Position numbers and translations under genes: made by a program
Origin: Kiritimatiellota bacterium
GTDB lineage: Bacteria; Verrucomicrobiota; Kiritimatiellia; RFP12; UBA1067
Direction of reading: 5' to 3'
Length of the DNA: 7,606 nucleotides
Assembly: GCA_009777165.1 (NCBI GenBank)
Contig: WRML01000095.1
Location: forward strand, 1 to 7,606
Shown here: positions 5,105-7,606 of the stretch, piece by piece
How the letters are laid out: the number at the start of each line of letters is the position of its first letter
Numbering within the stretch: the first letter of the stretch is position 1
The notes under the pieces: generated by a model
The model's input: the letters and a program-made list of their open reading frames with translations, nothing else
Database searches by the model: none
What the model was told of the DNA's origin: nothing

Positions 5105-6928
5105 ATGTGGAGTGCCCCCCGAGTGCTATCCAGTCTTTTGCGGATTGTTTTTTGCATCTTCCCTTTGTGCGCGGGTGCCCAGGCGGTCAACAGCGACCAC
5201 TGGGCGGTGACGGACGGGTTGGGACGGGTGGTCAGGGGTTACGAGACCGCAGGCCCGACGCGCCCGAACAAGACCGTCGCAATGTTCTACTGGACGTGGC
5301 ATCAGGGCGAGGACGACACGTCCTATGGCATCAAGAACATCTCGGAAATCCTCCGCGCGCATCCAGAGGCGCTGAAGGACTACAACCATCCCGCGTGGGG
5401 GACGAAGCGCCCGGGGTTCTTCTTCTGGGAACAGCCCCTCCTCGGCTACTACAAGACGACCGACCCGTGGGTGTTGCGCAAACACGCCGAGATGCTCGCG
5501 GACGCAAAGGTGGATGCGGTTTTCTTCGACTGCACCAACGGCAGCCTCACGTGGATCGAGTCTTACGAGGCGTTGCTGGCGACGTGGGACCAGGCGCGGA
5601 AGGACGGCGTGGACGTGCCGAAAATCGCGTTCATGCTTCCGTTCGGCGCGGTCCCGCATTCGCTGGTGTCGCTGCGCCAGTTGTACCGCGACGTGTACCA
5701 GCCGGGCCGCTACCCGGACCTGTGGTTCGTCTGGAAAGGAAAGCCGTGCATCATGGCGTATCCGGATAATCTGACGGACGCGCCGGAGGATCGCGAGATC
5801 GCGCAGTTCTTCACGTTCCGCCCGGGCCAGCCGGACTATGTGAATGGCCCGGCCCCGAACCGTAACGACCAGTGGGGCTGGCTGGAGAACTACCCCCAGC
5901 ACGGTTACGTCAGGCAGGACGGCGGCGCGTTCGAGCAGGTCGCCGTCGGCATCGCGCAGAACGCCGCGCCGGAGCGGAACGGGCATTGCAGCGCGTTCAA
6001 CGTGCCGGGGGCCCAGGGCCGGAGCTTCAGCGCGCGCAACGGTTTCGACCCGCGCCCCGACGGTTACCTCCACGGATGGAATTTCCTCGAACAGTGGGAG
6101 CGCGCGTTCGAGCTCGACCCGGAGCTCGTGTTCGTGACGGGATGGAACGAGTACACCGCAGGGCAGTGGCTCCCCGAGCACGGCTGGAACGGTGTGCCGT
6201 TCTCGTTTGTTGACCAGTTCGACTGGGACCGCAGCCGCGACATCGAGCCAAACAAGGGCTGGGGCGACCTCGGCGACGTCTATTACTACCAACTCGTTGA
6301 CAACGTTCGCACGTTCAAGGGCATGGATGCGCCCCCCCAACCGTCCGCGCCCAAGACCATTGTCATCGGCCGCGCCGACGGGTGGGCGGACGTCGCCCCA
6401 CACTTCGCGCACTACAAGGGCAACACCCTGCACCGCAACCACCGCGGCCGCTACGACCAGTCCTACACCGACACCAGTGGGCGCAACGACATCATCGGTG
6501 CGAAGGTCGCACGTGACGACACGTTCCTCTACTTCTACGTCGAGACCGCCGACGCGCTCACCCCACCGGCCGGCCCGCACTGGATGACGCTTTTCATTGA
6601 CGTTGACCGCAGCAAGGCCACGGGCTGGCAGGGCTACGACTTCGCGCTCAATCGCGTCGGCCCGAGGAACGGCAAGGCTGTCTTGGAGAAGAGTGGCAAG
6701 GATAAATGGGTCTGGGACGAGGTTGCGGAATGTGCGTTTGCGGTCGTCGGCAACAAGCTGGAGATCGCGATTCCCAAGGCCGCGCTCGGCATCACGGGCG
6801 ACGACATCAACATCGCGTTCAAATGGAATGACAACATGCAGGACGCGGGCAACGTCATGGACTTCTACATCAGCGGCGACACCGCCCCCGGCGGCCGTTT
6901 CAACTTCGTCTACGCCACGAAACCCTAA
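5105..6928 (+). CDS. Secreted GH99/GH71-like glycoside hydrolase with CBM9-like C-terminal domain
   Basis: A 607-residue exported protein. Residues 1-27 form a signal peptide (basic Arg6/Arg13, hydrophobic core, AQA before a likely cut at 27/28); FPLC does not fit a lipobox. Residues about 40-406 look like a TIM-barrel hydrolase of the GH71/GH99-like kind: VAMFYWTWHQ (58-67) as the first strand, HAEMLADAKVDAVFFDCTNG (127-146) with Asp142, PKIAFMLPFG (172-181) and TGWNEYTAG (345-353). Glu349 in the WNEY motif is the best catalytic acid/base candidate. DWDRSRDIEPNKGWGD (373-388) and YYYQLVDNVRTFKG (393-406) close the module. Residues about 418-605 form a beta-rich domain resembling CBM9-like/DOMON sugar-binding modules (DDTFLYFYVETAD, then MTLFIDVDRSKATGWQGYDF). 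Assignment is by motif memory, and the polysaccharide cannot be named. AAAGG (5086-5090) lies 14 nt before the ATG, a long spacing. The adjacent secretion ATPase makes export through a type II-like route possible but unproven. Confidence 0.82.
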   Translation: MWSAPRVLSSLLRIVFCIFPLCAGAQAVNSDHWAVTDGLGRVVRGYETAGPTRPNKTVAMFYWTWHQGEDDTSYGIKNISEILRAHPEALKDYNHPAWGTKRPGFFFWEQPLLGYYKTTDPWVLRKHAEMLADAKVDAVFFDCTNGSLTWIESYEALLATWDQARKDGVDVPKIAFMLPFGAVPHSLVSLRQLYRDVYQPGRYPDLWFVWKGKPCIMAYPDNLTDAPEDREIAQFFTFRPGQPDYVNGPAPNRNDQWGWLENYPQHGYVRQDGGAFEQVAVGIAQNAAPERNGHCSAFNVPGAQGRSFSARNGFDPRPDGYLHGWNFLEQWERAFELDPELVFVTGWNEYTAGQWLPEHGWNGVPFSFVDQFDWDRSRDIEPNKGWGDLGDVYYYQLVDNVRTFKGMDAPPQPSAPKTIVIGRADGWADVAPHFAHYKGNTLHRNHRGRYDQSYTDTSGRNDIIGAKVARDDTFLYFYVETADALTPPAGPHWMTLFIDVDRSKATGWQGYDFALNRVGPRNGKAVLEKSGKDKWVWDEVAECAFAVVGNKLEIAIPKAALGITGDDINIAFKWNDNMQDAGNVMDFYISGDTAPGGRFNFVYATKP

Positions 6929-6955
6929 TACGTTGTTGTCCCATTTAAAGTTACA

Positions 6956-6987
6956 TTTCCCCCCCCCTTGCGCGGGGCAGGTGGAAA
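6956..6987. terminator. Hairpin between convergent genes, possible bidirectional terminator
   Basis: TTTCC (6956-6960) pairs with GGAAA (6983-6987); CC (6962-6963) pairs with GG (6980-6981), and CCCC (6964-6967) with GGGG (6974-6977) around the loop TTGCGC, with one mismatch and a two-base bulge. It ends directly beside the stop codon of the - strand ATPase gene and begins 27 nt after the hydrolase stop. U tracts on both sides are poor, so the call rests mainly on position and stem. Confidence 0.4.
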
Positions 6988-7606
6988 TTATTGCGCGTGG
7001 GCCTTAGGGTTGAAGAATGCGCAGACGGCGGGGTCGGACGAGGTGTCACGCAGTTCGGCGGGGGAGCCCTCGGCGATGACGCCCTGTGCCTTGACGTCGA
7101 GCATGAGGCAGCGGTCGGCGATGGTGAGGATACTCTCCAGCTCGTGCGTGACGATCATGAACGTGATGCCGTGCGTGTCGCGGAGGCGCAGGATGAGTTT
7201 GTCGAGCCCGGCGGAGGTGACGGGGTCGAGCCCGGCGGAGGGCTCGTCGAGGAATAGGACGGAGGGGTTCAGCGCGAGCGCGCGGGCGATGGCGGCACGT
7301 TTCTTCATCCCGCCGCTGATGTCTGCCGGGAAGTAGTGCGCGAACGGTTTGAGCCCGACAAGCTCCAGCTTCATCTCCGCGATCAGGCGCCGCGCGTCCG
7401 GGGGGAGGCCTGTGAACACTTCGAGCGGGAGGCAGATGTTTTCGAGGAGCGTCATGGAGCCGAAGAGTGCGCCGCTCTGGTAGGTCACGCCAAAGGCGTG
7501 TATGGCGCGGTCGCGCTCTTCCCCCCCCCCACCCTCGATGCCGTTGCCCATGATGCGGACCTCCCCCCCCAGCAGCGGATAGAGCCCGATGATGTGTTTC
7601 AGCAAC
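6988..7606 (-). CDS. mlaF: MlaF/Ttg2A-type ABC transporter ATPase (5' end missing)
   Basis: The - strand frame is open to the right edge, so the N-terminus with the Walker A loop is missing; the visible LLKHIIGL is the segment that normally follows it directly. In the 205 visible residues (counted from base 7605) are the Q loop (VTYQSGALF, Gln43), the ABC signature ISGGMKKR (96-103), Walker B plus D loop VLFLDEPSAGLDP (116-128, Glu121) and the switch histidine VTHE (His154). QSGALFGSMTLLENICLPL and SGGMKKRAAIARALAL are typical of MlaF, the ATPase of the MlaFEDB phospholipid transporter that maintains outer-membrane lipid asymmetry. An outer membrane fits the secretion ATPase in the same window. 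The usual partners (MlaE permease, MlaD) would lie outside the window. Oddities are a four-Gly stretch (IEGGGGEERD, 23-32) coded by a C10 run on the + strand, and a short tail ending AFFNPKAHAQ. The gene is convergent with the hydrolase. Confidence 0.92.
   Translation of the reverse strand, partial: LLKHIIGLYPLLGGEVRIMGNGIEGGGGEERDRAIHAFGVTYQSGALFGSMTLLENICLPLEVFTGLPPDARRLIAEMKLELVGLKPFAHYFPADISGGMKKRAAIARALALNPSVLFLDEPSAGLDPVTSAGLDKLILRLRDTHGITFMIVTHELESILTIADRCLMLDVKAQGVIAEGSPAELRDTSSDPAVCAFFNPKAHAQ

Noticed and set aside
5105..5190. Lipoprotein signal in the hydrolase
   Set aside because: The only cysteine in a plausible place follows FPL, which does not match the Gly/Ala/Ser required before the lipobox cysteine; AQA gives a better signal peptidase I site.
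5126..6580. Long open frame on the - strand (about 484 codons) opposite the hydrolase gene
   Set aside because: It is rich in Arg, Val, Ala and Leu, has no recognisable domain and mirrors the codon bias of the + strand gene, which has a signal peptide and conserved motifs. High GC makes such antisense frames common.
1..7606. A new defence system or mobile island
   Set aside because: Every sizeable gene falls into a housekeeping or known envelope/metabolic family. No integrase, transposase, toxin-antitoxin pair or nuclease is visible.

Overview
This GC-rich bacterial window holds four complete genes and two genes cut by its edges. The likely source is a member of the PVC superphylum (Kiritimatiellota, Lentisphaerota or Verrucomicrobiota). 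That is an inference from the gene set: a DUF4080-type radical SAM protein, a secreted GH99/GH71-like hydrolase with a CBM9-like tail, type II secretion-like parts and an intergenic repeat built on CTGCGTCATCTGCG. No marker gene is present, so the taxonomy is tentative.

Layout, left to right. The + strand carries the 3' part of a B12-binding-type radical SAM protein (to 959) and a PfkB-family sugar or nucleoside kinase (1075-2298) behind a strong Shine-Dalgarno site. Next comes a short AT-rich intergenic stretch with a TATAAT box, then a small membrane-anchored GspC/PilP-like protein (2455-3138). A 100-nt nested inverted repeat (3165-3267) lies between it and a GspE/PilB-type secretion ATPase (3283-5019). 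A secreted 607-residue glycoside-hydrolase-like protein (5105-6928) follows. Convergent to these, on the - strand, is the 3' part of an MlaF-type ABC ATPase (6988 to the right edge), whose Walker A motif lies just outside the window. The convergent genes are separated by 59 nt containing a hairpin.

How the genes fit together. The GspC/PilP-like protein and the GspE/PilB-like ATPase plausibly serve one envelope machine (type II secretion or a type IV pilus-like apparatus). The hydrolase has a signal peptide and is an exported protein next to it, so it is a possible cargo, though adjacency is the only evidence. The kinase and the radical SAM protein have no obvious link to that machine. The MlaF-like ATPase probably belongs to a separate lipid-transport (Mla/Ttg2) operon continuing to the right.

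The most unusual features are not new genes. They are the abundance of long C tracts on the + strand (13 runs of 7 or more, up to 12, against one G run of that size), the nested inverted repeat before the secretion ATPase, and a perfect 15-nt tandem duplication before the kinase. I found no defence system, CRISPR array, RNA gene, transposase or integrase.
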